Assembly: GCF_001515305.1 (NCBI RefSeq)
Contig: NZ_LNQV01000002.1
Location: 102,716-166,715 of the forward strand
Reading direction: 5' to 3'
Length of the DNA stretch: 64,000 bases
Origin: Aquitalea pelogenes
GTDB lineage: Bacteria; Pseudomonadota; Gammaproteobacteria; Burkholderiales; Chromobacteriaceae
Every line of letters starts with the position of its first letter. The stretch's first letter is position 1. The translations under genes and the position numbers were made by a program. Below, piece after piece: positions 1 through 8,800 of this stretch. The notes beneath the pieces were generated by a model. The model ran no database searches. It was not told where the DNA came from and saw only the letters and a list, made by a program, of their open reading frames with translations.

Positions 1-353
1 CAATCCAGGAAGTCGACACCGTGCTCGGCCAGTTGCCGGGCGATATCGCGCGCACCGATCGGCGAGATGGTGCTCATGTCCACGCAAACCAGACCGGCAG
101 CCGCGCCATGTACTGCGCCTTGTTCGCCCAGCAATACCTGCACTACATCCTTGGTGTCGGAAACATTGGTGATCAGTACATCAACCTGTGCGGCAAGCTG
201 CGCCGGGCTGTCTGCCCAGGTGGCCCCGGCTTCCAGTGCGGCGTTTGCCTTTTGCTGCTGACGCGACCACACCGACACGGCATGACCGGCTTTCAGCAGA
301 TTCAAAACACAGGGCAATCCCATGATGCCCAGCCCGATATAACCGACTTTCAT
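1..353 (-). CDS. 3-hydroxyisobutyrate dehydrogenase / tartronate semialdehyde reductase family protein (partial)
   Basis: Only the N-terminal 117 codons are in the window; the gene runs off the left edge. The start is the ATG at 351-353. The protein opens with a Rossmann dinucleotide-binding loop (GLGIMG, residues 7-12) and then MSTISP at about residues 95-100, a motif typical of the beta-hydroxyacid dehydrogenase family. Members use NAD(P)H to interconvert beta-hydroxyacids and semialdehydes (3-hydroxyisobutyrate, tartronate semialdehyde). The substrate cannot be told from the fragment. It is co-directional with the flagellar cluster, but a 123-bp gap separates them and nothing links the functions. 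Confidence 0.85.
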   Translation of the reverse strand, partial: MKVGYIGLGIMGLPCVLNLLKAGHAVSVWSRQQQKANAALEAGATWADSPAQLAAQVDVLITNVSDTKDVVQVLLGEQGAVHGAAAGLVCVDMSTISPIGARDIARQLAEHGVDFLD

Positions 354-476
354 ATCTACTCCAGCAGTGTGCAGGGGGAAAGCATAAGATTACCGCAAAG
401 CCGGGGGGCATGGCAGCGCTTTTGACGACAGACAAGGGCTGCCAGCATGAGGGGAGGATTTCAGCAACAGGGATGG

Positions 477-809
477 TCAGGACTTGCTTTTACGGCTAGC
501 CAGCCAGGATTCAAACTCGAAGTCGGCACCGGTGGCCTTGTTTTCCAGGAAGTAAACAAAAGCCAGGATTTCTGCCACCGCGCGGTAAAGCTCTTCCGGA
601 ATGTGACGGTCCAGATCCACCTGCATCAGCAGGGAAACCAGCTCCGGGGAGTCGTGCACAAACACGCCGGCATCCTTGGCCCGGTCGATGATGCGCTCGG
701 CCAGCTGGCCATAACCCTTGGCCACCACGGTCGGCGAGCGCTGACCTTCGCGGTAAGCCAGCGCAACCGCTGATTTGCGGCCTTCTTCAGTCTTGGGTGA
801 CTGTGCCAT
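477..809 (-). CDS. FlhB C-terminal-domain-like protein (FlhX type)
   Basis: A 110-residue soluble protein matching only the cytoplasmic C-terminal domain of the flagellar export-gate protein FlhB and its type III secretion relatives (EscU/YscU/HrcU). No membrane segments are present. The autocleavage motif Asn-Pro-Thr-His of FlhB is replaced by Ser-Pro-Thr-Val around residues 25-28, so self-cleavage is not expected. The rest of the fold signature (VVAKGYGQLAERI) is retained. Its start overlaps the end of the FliK-type gene by 23 bp, which suggests translational coupling. Similar short paralogs are known and can partly replace the FlhB C-domain in substrate-specificity switching; that role here is inferred. 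Confidence 0.8.
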   Translation of the reverse strand: MAQSPKTEEGRKSAVALAYREGQRSPTVVAKGYGQLAERIIDRAKDAGVFVHDSPELVSLLMQVDLDRHIPEELYRAVAEILAFVYFLENKATGADFEFESWLASRKSKS

Positions 810-1842
810 TTTTCACCACCAGGTTGGCCAGGGTCAGCCCGGCTGCCGCCATGCCGGTTTGCAATTGCTCGGCATGTTGCTGGATCAGCCCGCTGGCTTC
901 GTCTTCCTCGGCCACAAAGGAAACCTGCACATTCTGCCCCACCAGGCGCACACGCGCCGCCACACCACCCAGGGCTGGCAGCTTGAGCGACAGGGAGGTA
1001 CTCCACACCCCGACTTCATCCGCCCCCAGGCTGCCGGTACGTTCGTTGGTGTGTTCCTGTTGTATTTGCAGCTGCATGGGCTGACCAGGCCAGGCATACC
1101 CATTCAGTTGCAGTTGCTGGTTTTCCACGATGTCCAGCTGGCGTTGCACCAGATTGGCCAGTTCGGGCGCCACCGTGCGCGGGCTCAGGCTGCTGGCACT
1201 GGCGGTGTTACTGCGGCTGTCGTGGCTGGCCAGATCCTCATTGAGCTTGCTGAGCAAGCGCGATTGCGGTTCCTGCTGCACCTGGGACAGGTTATGCCTC
1301 CCGTCCAGCCATTCCTTGAGGTGCGATTCATAAAACAGGCCGCTCTGACTGACGTTGTTCTTGAGGGTTTGCGCTGTCTCGGCAGGTTGCTGTTTGGCAA
1401 CGTCCAGACTCAGGTCTGTCGCCGGCAAACCAGGCTTGCTGGTTTGCAGCATGCCGGTGAGGTATTTGGATGCCGGGCTGAGCTGCACTTCAACCGAGCC
1501 GTCCTGTGCTGCCTCGCTTGTTTGCTCCTGCAAGGCAAAGCTGAGGGTCGGGGCCAGCGTGGCCACCTTGAGCGACAGGTTGTTGCCGCTTACCGTCATG
1601 CCCTGCGGCACGATCAGGTTGAACAGGCTGTTCTTGATCAGTACCGACAGCTGCTGGCCATTATCCTTGCTGTCCACCACCTGGGCACTGACCTGCTCGC
1701 CCAGCATCAGCGGGGGGAGCTTGGCAGGTACAACACTGGCATCCAGCAGTGCCCGTCCGCCCTCCAGCAGCAGGCGTACCGAAGAGACCGTTTGCGGCGC
1801 AAGGGTTCCTGTGGCAGCGGTGGTGGGCAGGGATGGAATCAT
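787..1842 (-). CDS. fliK: Flagellar hook-length control protein FliK-type
   Basis: A 351-residue protein. The C-terminal ~90 residues (about 255-345) look like the Flg_hook domain of FliK, with the LQLNGYAWPGQPMQLQ region and an amphipathic LNLAGL-like end. The N-terminal two thirds are low-homology and Gln/Ser/Leu-rich. FliK measures hook length and, with FlhB, switches export to filament substrates. This copy sits next to an FlhB-C paralog in the filament cluster and is short, so it may be a second FliK-like protein rather than the main one. Its ATG overlaps the stop of the preceding DUF2802 gene by 4 bp (ATGA). Confidence 0.75.
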   Translation of the reverse strand: MIPSLPTTAATGTLAPQTVSSVRLLLEGGRALLDASVVPAKLPPLMLGEQVSAQVVDSKDNGQQLSVLIKNSLFNLIVPQGMTVSGNNLSLKVATLAPTLSFALQEQTSEAAQDGSVEVQLSPASKYLTGMLQTSKPGLPATDLSLDVAKQQPAETAQTLKNNVSQSGLFYESHLKEWLDGRHNLSQVQQEPQSRLLSKLNEDLASHDSRSNTASASSLSPRTVAPELANLVQRQLDIVENQQLQLNGYAWPGQPMQLQIQQEHTNERTGSLGADEVGVWSTSLSLKLPALGGVAARVRLVGQNVQVSFVAEEDEASGLIQQHAEQLQTGMAAAGLTLANLVVKNGTVTQD

Positions 1843-2195
1843 GAGGTGGAATTGTTCCGGTAGAGGGAAATGATCAACTCGGCCTCACTGCGTGAAATGC
1901 CACACTGGCTGGCTACCTCGGAGGCCGGAATGCCTTGCTTGATCATCTCGATCGCCTGGTTGTAAGGGCTGAGGCTGGCAGGCTCGCTGCGCGTTTGCTG
2001 TTCCAGCCGCGCCATCAGGCGTGACAAATCGCGCTGCAAGGTGCTGATTTGCTGCTGCTGCTGATCCAGATACATGGCCGTCAGGCTATCGCGACGGTTT
2101 TCCAGCAACTGCAAGCGCCAATACAGATAGCCGCAGACTGTGCACAAACCCAGCAGCAAGACCACGACGATATAGAAAAAGAGCGAACCGGACAT
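1839..2195 (-). CDS. DUF2802 domain-containing membrane-anchored protein
   Basis: A 118-residue protein with one N-terminal transmembrane helix (about residues 4-24), a short coiled coil (30-65) and a C-terminal helix-turn-helix-like segment (about 75-110, containing EVASQCGISRSEAELI) that is the DUF2802 signature. I chose the ATG at 2193-2195, preceded by GAGGGG; a GTG start 15 bp upstream is possible. DUF2802 proteins recur in flagellar operons of beta- and gammaproteobacteria, but no biochemical role is established. It is coupled to fliK by a 4-bp overlap. Confidence 0.75.
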   Translation of the reverse strand: MSGSLFFYIVVVLLLGLCTVCGYLYWRLQLLENRRDSLTAMYLDQQQQQISTLQRDLSRLMARLEQQTRSEPASLSPYNQAIEMIKQGIPASEVASQCGISRSEAELIISLYRNNSTS

Positions 2196-2262
2196 GATAG
2201 GACCCCTCACGCAGCACTTTTTCTAAGTGTATGGTGAAACCGGCCGTAACCCAAGCCGCTCA

Positions 2263-2598
2263 TTACGATGTATAGGTCTTGAGCAATCGGCTGTTCTGAC
2301 TGACTGTCTGCATTTCCTCACGCATCTGCGCAATCCATTCGCTGATGCGTTGCTGCACGACCTGACGCTGGGCAATGACCTGTTCCAGTTGCAGCTTTTC
2401 AGACTGGGCAAGCTGGGCCAGATCGCTGCGGGAAGACATGAAAGCAGCCAGTTCGGCTTCTTGCTGTTCGGCCAGACGAATCACCAGCTCGAAATCGCGT
2501 GCATCACAGGCTGCCAGCGCTTGTGACAGCGTTTGCAACATGGTGCCGATTTGCTCAGACCGGGTCTGCGTATGCATGTCCTGGGTTCCGTGTGGCAT
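2263..2598 (-). CDS. fliT: FliT-like flagellar chaperone
   Basis: A 111-residue, almost all-helical protein placed directly after fliS. Its ATG shares a base with the fliS stop (TGATG), a coupling signal; a second ATG seven codons in is an alternative. FliT-type proteins bind the filament-cap protein FliD and keep it export-competent, and in enterics also modulate FlhDC. Sequence conservation in the family is low, so the call rests on size, helical Gln/Glu-rich character and position in the fliD-fliS-fliT order. Confidence 0.7.
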   Translation of the reverse strand: MPHGTQDMHTQTRSEQIGTMLQTLSQALAACDARDFELVIRLAEQQEAELAAFMSSRSDLAQLAQSEKLQLEQVIAQRQVVQQRISEWIAQMREEMQTVSQNSRLLKTYTS

Positions 2599-3026
2599 CA
2601 GTAGGCATTACTGGCCGCACCTGCGGACATGCCGGAACGGTTCAGCTCTTGCCAGGCCGGCAGGATGGTTTCCAGCAGCCGGCGGACTTCGGCCAGGATT
2701 TCCAGGTCATTCTTGAGGTTGGCAATGCTCAGACGCTGCTTCATGTAGATGTACAGGTCGTTCAGATTATTGGCGGCATCGCTGCCTTGCTGCAAATCCA
2801 GCGACTCGCGCAGGCCATCAATGATGTCGATGGTTTTGGAAACCAGGCGCGCCTTTTCATCATAACGCTGGGCTTCAATGGCATAACCCGCCTGGTTGAT
2901 GGCCTTGATGGCACCTTCATAGAGCAACACCACCAGGCCCACCGGGCTGGCACCGTAAACGGCAGCTTTCAGGGCATCGTCTTCATATGCCTTGTTGAAC
3001 TGCTTGAGCATTTTGGAGTTCAGCAT
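2598..3026 (-). CDS. fliS: Flagellin export chaperone FliS
   Basis: A 142-residue cytoplasmic chaperone that binds the C-terminal helix of flagellin and stops it polymerising before export. Family signatures are visible: an N-terminal YGASPVGLVVLLYEGAI stretch (about residues 24-40) and NNLNDLYIYMKQRL (about 86-99). Length fits the family (about 125-145). It lies between fliD and fliT on the same strand, the standard order, and ends in a TGATG overlap with fliT. Confidence 0.95.
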   Translation of the reverse strand: MLNSKMLKQFNKAYEDDALKAAVYGASPVGLVVLLYEGAIKAINQAGYAIEAQRYDEKARLVSKTIDIIDGLRESLDLQQGSDAANNLNDLYIYMKQRLSIANLKNDLEILAEVRRLLETILPAWQELNRSGMSAGAASNAY

Positions 3027-3050
3027 GTTTATTTACCGTTCTAAGCTGTC

Positions 3051-4409
3051 CTAGGCCAGCAGATTGGCCAGATTGCTGGTCGATTGCTGCATTTTCGACA
3101 ATACGGCGTTCAACGCTGTGTATTGCTGGGTATACATGGTCTGACGTGCCGTCAATTTGGCACTCAGATTGGTTTGCAAACTGGTTTCCGACGTGATCAG
3201 GCTGTTGATGGATGACTTGCTGGTTTCTATCACCCCTTTCGGGCCTAGCAGATCATTCACCGCAGCACTGAGCCGATCACCAAAACCGGTACTGCTGCTG
3301 TTACCGAACAGGTTGGCCACCGCAGTAGGATTGGCACTGAGCGCCTTGTTGAAGGCGGTCTGGTCCAGCTTGAGCGTGCCATCTTTCTGGATGGCAATGC
3401 CCGCCTGTGCCAAGTAGGCATAGGATGTGGTGGCATCCACACCAGCCACCGGGGTACTCAGGATGCTGGTGAGCTTTTGCTGAATGGCCAGCACCGAGGC
3501 ATTGGCCTTCAGGCTGCCGGAACGTGCAGAGTCTACCGCAGATTTCACCTGATTGTAGGCGTCGACAAAACTTTGCAGCGAACTGGTGATGCCGCTGCTG
3601 TCCGAGGTCATGGTGATGGTGGACTGACCCAGTTTGGTGATGTCCACATTGGCCCCGGAGATGACATTGGTCAGGTGGTTGCTGCCCGAGGATACGCTGA
3701 CCCCGTTGACGGTGAGCAAGGCATCCGATGCTGCTGCAGATTCGCTGGCCGCTGTGGTGCTTTGCGTCAGGCCAAGCAAGGTGGAGCCGGACGTGCTACC
3801 CGAATCGGTCCCACCGGCGCTGATGGTGAAGGCATTGTCACTGCCGGAATTGGTCGAAGCCAGTACCAGTTTGTACTGGCCATTGTTCTGCACCACCGAG
3901 GCACTGACACCGGCCCCGCTCTGGTTGATGCGGTCGGAAATGGATTGCAGGCTGACCGTATCGCTGGCACTTGGTGTCAGGTTGATCACCGTACTGTTGC
4001 CACCCACCGTTAGCGTCAGCGAGGTTGGTGCTCCACTCAAGGTGGCCTTGGGGTCGGTAATGGCACTGCCGCCAAACTGGTCGAACACCAGTTGGCGCGA
4101 TTTAGCCAGCTGTGTCACGTTCAAGGCATAGCTGCCGGCCGTACCACCGGTTGTGGTGGTGACGGTGGCAATGCTGGTGTCAGTGGAGCCGGCCTTGAAC
4201 TGCTGCAGGAAGGCACCGGTGGACATCTTGCTGGCCGAACTTTGCAAGGCGGACAAAGCGGAGCTGATCTGACCGATCGAACTCAGTTGGGTATTGTATT
4301 TGCTGGAGCGCTGCTGGCTGGCTTGCAAAGGCTGCTGCTCAATGGTCATCAGCTGGCTGACGATAGACTGGACATCCAGCGTGCCGACACTAGTCGTGAT
4401 TGAAGCCAT
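3051..4409 (-). CDS. fliD: Flagellar filament-capping protein FliD
   Basis: A 452-residue filament cap (HAP2). The N-terminal FliD_N domain (about 1-110) begins with ITTSVGTLDVQSIVSQLM and contains the coiled assembly region; the C-terminal FliD_C domain (about 210-440) ends in a helical YTQQYTALNAVLSKM segment. The middle is Ser/Thr/Gly-rich. The pentameric cap sits at the tip of the growing filament and folds flagellin in place. Reading 5' to 3' the cluster is fliC-flaG-fliD-fliS-fliT. Confidence 0.95.
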   Translation of the reverse strand: MASITTSVGTLDVQSIVSQLMTIEQQPLQASQQRSSKYNTQLSSIGQISSALSALQSSASKMSTGAFLQQFKAGSTDTSIATVTTTTGGTAGSYALNVTQLAKSRQLVFDQFGGSAITDPKATLSGAPTSLTLTVGGNSTVINLTPSASDTVSLQSISDRINQSGAGVSASVVQNNGQYKLVLASTNSGSDNAFTISAGGTDSGSTSGSTLLGLTQSTTAASESAAASDALLTVNGVSVSSGSNHLTNVISGANVDITKLGQSTITMTSDSSGITSSLQSFVDAYNQVKSAVDSARSGSLKANASVLAIQQKLTSILSTPVAGVDATTSYAYLAQAGIAIQKDGTLKLDQTAFNKALSANPTAVANLFGNSSSTGFGDRLSAAVNDLLGPKGVIETSKSSINSLITSETSLQTNLSAKLTARQTMYTQQYTALNAVLSKMQQSTSNLANLLA

Positions 4410-4446
4410 CTGGCATTACCTCCCTTGCATGCGAGCGCTGCCGGAC

Positions 4447-4872
4447 TCAGGCCTTGTCCTTGAGCAGCAAGCCCTTGAAATCGTCAATCGCCTTGGCAAT
4501 GCGGATTGCATCTTCAGACGGGATCTGCCTGATGACCTGATGCGTCTCCTGATCCACCACCTTGACGACCTGGATATTGGTTTCCTTGTCGACCGAGAAC
4601 TCCAGCTGGCTGGAATACAGCTTGGCCACATCGTTCAGTTGCTTGACTGAATTCTGCAATTCCAGTGGATCCGGCTTTTTCTGCTGAGTTCCGTCATTGG
4701 TGGCATTTTGTGCCTGGCTCTGGCCTACGGCAACTACGCCACCCGGGGTATTGGGTGTGACCGAGCTGGCGGTGGCATCAGCCGTGTTGCCCTGAGTCAG
4801 CTGGTTTTGCTGACGCGCCGTCGGCGTAGCCGTCAGCGGAAGGACAGGGTTGTTCGTAGATGATATTTGCAT
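4447..4872 (-). CDS. flaG: FlaG family flagellar protein
   Basis: A 141-residue protein taken from the ATG at 4870-4872 (MQISSTNN); a longer reading frame upstream lacks support. The N-terminal half is Thr/Gln/Asn-rich and probably disordered. The C-terminal ~75 residues carry the FlaG signature: VKQLNDVAKLYSSQLEFSVD, then a conserved VVDQETHQVIRQIPSEDAI core. FlaG proteins occur beside flagellin and FliD and affect filament length, but their mechanism is not settled. Sits 78 bp after the flagellin stop. Confidence 0.9.
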   Translation of the reverse strand: MQISSTNNPVLPLTATPTARQQNQLTQGNTADATASSVTPNTPGGVVAVGQSQAQNATNDGTQQKKPDPLELQNSVKQLNDVAKLYSSQLEFSVDKETNIQVVKVVDQETHQVIRQIPSEDAIRIAKAIDDFKGLLLKDKA

Positions 4873-4898
4873 GGCAACGACTCCCGGACAAACGGCCC

Positions 4899-4916
4899 CG
4901 GTCAGCATGCTGACCG
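4899..4916 (-). terminator. Hairpin after flagellin gene
   Basis: A perfect 18-base palindrome (CGGTCAGCATGCTGACCG) lies between the flagellin stop and the flaG start. It is not followed by a clear U tract on the minus strand, so it may act as an mRNA-stabilising or partial attenuation hairpin that separates high flagellin expression from flaG-fliDST. Confidence 0.45.
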
Positions 4917-4950
4917 AGGCCGGCTCTTCAGCTTAGGCTATTACTGTAGC

Positions 4951-5793
4951 TTACTGCAGCAGAGTCAGGGCGGACTGGGACAGGGAGTTAGCCTGTTTCA
5001 GGATGGAAGTACCGGCCTGTTGCAGAATCTGGTTCTTGGTCAGGTTGGCAGTTTCCGACGCGAAGTCCACGTCCACGATACGGCTGTTGGCTGCTGTCAG
5101 GTTGGTTACGTAGTTTTGCAGGTTGGCAACCACAGCATCAAAACGGTTTTGTACGGCACCGAAGGTGGAACGGATGTTCGATACGGTACCGATGTCAGCG
5201 TCCAGAGCCGACAGCTGGGCCTGGGCACCGGTCTGGCTCAACACGTTGATGGTCGCGCTGTTGGTCAGCGAAGAGTTGTACGAGGACAACTGGGTGGTCA
5301 GGTCAGATGCCGATACCGATACGGTGTTGTCGGTCGAACCGGACGAACCCACCTGGAAAGTCAGCGTGTTACCACCAGACAGCAGCGAGGTGCCGTTGAA
5401 CTGGGTGGTTTGTACGATACGCGAAATTTCCTGGGTCAGCTGGTCAACTTCTTTTTGCAGCTGCGAACGGTTAGTGTCGCTAACCGAGCCGTTGGAGGAC
5501 TGGGTGGCGATTTCACGGATACGTTGCAGGTTGTTGGCAATCTGGCCCAGCGCGCCTTCAGCCGTCTGGCCTACGGAAATACCGTCGTTGGCGTTACGGA
5601 TGGCCTGGTTGTTACCGCGAATGGCGGAGGTCAGGGTCTGGGAAATGGCCAGACCGGCAGCATCATCCTTGGCACTGTTTACGCGCAGACCGGAGGACAG
5701 GCGTTGCAAGGACAAATTCAGCGAGGTGCTGGAGTTGCTCAGGTTGTTCTGCGCGGTGAGCGACGCAATATTGGTGTTGACGGTAAGTGCCAT
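4951..5793 (-). CDS. fliC: Flagellin
   Basis: The filament subunit, 280 residues. The conserved N-terminal D0/D1 helices (about 1-135, starting [14 protein letters not shown]) and C-terminal D1/D0 helices (about 195-280, ending [11 protein letters not shown]) are intact. The central domain is very short (about 140-190) and rich in Ser, Thr and Asn, giving several candidate O-glycosylation sites. Translation starts after AAGGAG and transcription probably from the sigma-28 promoter at 5845-5871. A glycan-biosynthesis island lies immediately upstream in the same direction, consistent with a glycosylated filament. Confidence 0.97.
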   Translation of the reverse strand: MALTVNTNIASLTAQNNLSNSSTSLNLSLQRLSSGLRVNSAKDDAAGLAISQTLTSAIRGNNQAIRNANDGISVGQTAEGALGQIANNLQRIREIATQSSNGSVSDTNRSQLQKEVDQLTQEISRIVQTTQFNGTSLLSGGNTLTFQVGSSGSTDNTVSVSASDLTTQLSSYNSSLTNSATINVLSQTGAQAQLSALDADIGTVSNIRSTFGAVQNRFDAVVANLQNYVTNLTAANSRIVDVDFASETANLTKNQILQQAGTSILKQANSLSQSALTLLQ

Positions 5794-5844
5794 GATGATT
5801 CTCCTTAGAGCATTCGGGGGGGCGACTGTGTGGGCCTTGACTAG

Positions 5845-5871
5845 TTATCGACCCCCCGTAGGCAAACTTTA
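5845..5871 (-). promoter_or_regulatory. Sigma-28 (FliA) promoter of flagellin gene
   Basis: On the minus strand TAAAGTTT is followed after 11 bases by GTCGATAA. The enterobacterial FliA consensus is TAAAGTTT-N11-GCCGATAA, so only one base differs. The site lies about 50 bp upstream of the flagellin ATG, just beyond the stop of the giant glycosyltransferase gene, so flagellin is transcribed separately from the glycan island. Confidence 0.9.
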
Positions 5872-5883
5872 GTACCGGGATGA

Positions 5884-8800
5884 TTATTTTTTTACAAGCT
5901 GCCCGGAAAGTGCCTGCTGCCAGTCATCCAGGTGATCCTCGATCCAGTAATGCCGGTCCACCCAGGCACGCAGGGCATCTCCTTCCCGATAGGCGCTATC
6001 CAGATCATGCACACGGCTGCGGATGGCCTCGACCCACGCCTCGGTGGTGTTGGGCACGCGGCACACCGGTGCGTCATTGGTACGATACGGATAGATATCG
6101 GTGCAGATGACCGGCCAGCGCATCACACCGTATTCCAGCAGGCGCAGATTGCTCTTGGATTCGTTGAACGGGTTGACTTCCAGCGGTGCAATGGCCAGGT
6201 CCAGATTCAGGCGGGCCATTTTTTCCGGGTATTCCTGGAAAGAGACACAAGGGTGTTCTTCCGCGATGTATGGCCGCATTTCCGGCAGGCACATGCCCAT
6301 GAATACCCACTCGACTTCATCTGCCGTTTGCTTGACCACATCGATGATCAGCGACAGGTCGCCCTGATGCTGCTGGGCCCCCACCCAGCCTACCCGTGGC
6401 TTTTTCCCTTGCCCGCGCAATGAAGACACCTTGCCCCACATATGCCGTGCCAGACGGTTAGGCACCACGCGGATATCTGCAATCATGTCGCGGCAGGCGT
6501 CGGCCAGGGGCTCGGTAGACACCACCAGGGTGTCAAAATGCTTGAGCATGGCACGCAGACGCGGGCGGGCATCAGGCATGGTCTTGCGCCATACCCGGTT
6601 GAGAATGCTCTTCTCCGGCAGTGCGCCTACCAGGTCATCCAAACCGAATACCAGACGCAGGTCCGGCATGAATTCACGGTATTGCTTCACGGCATGCAAA
6701 ATGCCATCGGTCAGCATGGTGTGAATCAGCAAGGCGTCCGGGTTGAAACGTGCCATCTCCACCACCGACAGCAGCGGCGCGGCACCTTTCTCGGGCGAGA
6801 TCATGGCGACATCCAGCCGCCCGCCTTCTTGCAGGGCATGGAAGGGCAAGGAAACGCGGTACTCGCCGCTGCCACCCGGAATGGGCAGGCCCAGCACCTT
6901 GTAACGGCCAGCCTGGTGCGGCAGCCAGTTCACATCCCGTGTCGGCTCGAACGCCATGTCCTTGGTACGGAAAGTCAGGTGTCGGTTGTAGGCCGGGTCA
7001 CGCGCCAGCTGTGGCAGCCAGCGCTTGAGCACCACGGCCAGTTCCTGCTGCTCGCGCACGGCGGCGGCCAGGGCAATCGCAGGCTCATAAGTGAGCTTGC
7101 CGATACTCTTGGCATGGTGGTGCACCATGGTGATATAGGGTGTGAACACGTTCAGCAAGCCCTGCTGTTGCAGCTTGAGGCAGAAGTCCACGTCGTTGAA
7201 CAGCACGGTGAGCTGCTCGGCATCAAAGCCGCCGACTGCCTGATACTTCTCGCGCGAGACCATCAGGCAGGCAGCAGTGACGGCGGAGTAATTCTGCTCG
7301 GTCAGCAGGCGATTCATATAGCCCGGCGTGTCCAGTTCCGACTTTTCAAACACGTGGTCGGCCACCGACAGCACACCTCCGGGCAAGCCCAGCACAATAC
7401 CGGCATGCTGGATGCTGCCGCTTTCCGGATACACCAGCCGGATGCCCACGGCACCCACTTCCGGACGCTGGGCAATGCCTATCATCCGCTCCAGCCATTC
7501 CGGCTGGATGATTTCGGTGTCGTTATTGAGCAGGACAATGTATTCACCACGCGCCTGTTCCACCCCCAGATTGCACTGGGCGGAGAAATTGAAGGGCTGC
7601 GGGTAATCGATGATGCGGACCTGCTCCGGGTAATCCTGCTGCAAGTCCTGGTAGAAGCGGAAGGTATCCGGGTCTTGCGAGCCATTGTCGACGATCAGCA
7701 ATTCGAAATGACGATAGCCGGTGCGGGCAAACAGGCTTTCCACGCATGGCTGCAGGTATTCCATCTTGTCCCGGGTGGGGATGATGACAGAGACCAGTGG
7801 CGTGCCGCTGACCTGGTATTCCACATGCAGGGTGTTGTCGGCATAGCCGTTGACCACACTGGCAGCAATCCCCAGACGCTGCAGGTGATTTTCCAGCGCC
7901 ACCTGGCGCGCAGCCTCGCGCTGATGCTGCACACCCAAGGGTTCGGCTGGCAGGTGCATCAGTACCTCGTCGATATGCTGCACCACGTTCAGGCCGAAGT
8001 TTTCGGCCAGACGCAGCAGGTGGTTCCAGCATTCGCAAGCCGGGTAGGGTTCGAAACCGCCCAGACTGGCCAGCCCCTGATAGGACAGCGCCACGGCGGC
8101 ACCGACATAATCCTGCGCCCGCAGGTAATCCAGCGAGAAGTCCGGCTTCAGTTGCGGCAGTACGCGGCACTCAGGCTGGGTATAGCTGTCATGGTCGGTG
8201 TAAATGGCCAGCGCTTGCGGCTGGGCGTGGATGGTGTCACCCATGCGCAAGAACAGCTGTGGGGCAGGCATGGCGCCGGCCGGCAGCAGCATTACCCAGT
8301 CAGCCGGCACTTCGCCCAGCAAACCGTTGAGCGCCATGGTGAACAGCTGCGGGTCATCCAGCGTGTCCAGCTGCAGCCAGCCCAGGGTGTCGTTCTGGCT
8401 GAAAATGGGGTCCGGCATGTCCCAGTCGGCAATGACAATCAGCTTCCAGTTTTTGTACAGCTGCTGTTGCAGGGCATCGATGGTATTGGCCAGCAGCTCG
8501 GCTTCGCTGGCGCGGATGGTCATCAGCATCAGGAACTGCGGCCGCTGCTGCCACTGCATCAACATGCGCTCGGCCATCATTTCGGCGTCGATTTCACGCA
8601 GCTGATGCAATTTGTCCCAGTTTTGCCAGGCGCGATAAGTATTGGGCCACATCAGTTGCAGGCGCTGGCTTTCCACCACGCCATGCTGATCGGGATGATA
8701 GCCAGCCAGGGGTTCGAGCAAGGGCGTGGGCAACACTTCGCGCAGCAGGTCCACCCAGCGGTAGGCCTGGCTTTCCAGTGTGGCGTAGCGCAGCAGGTAC

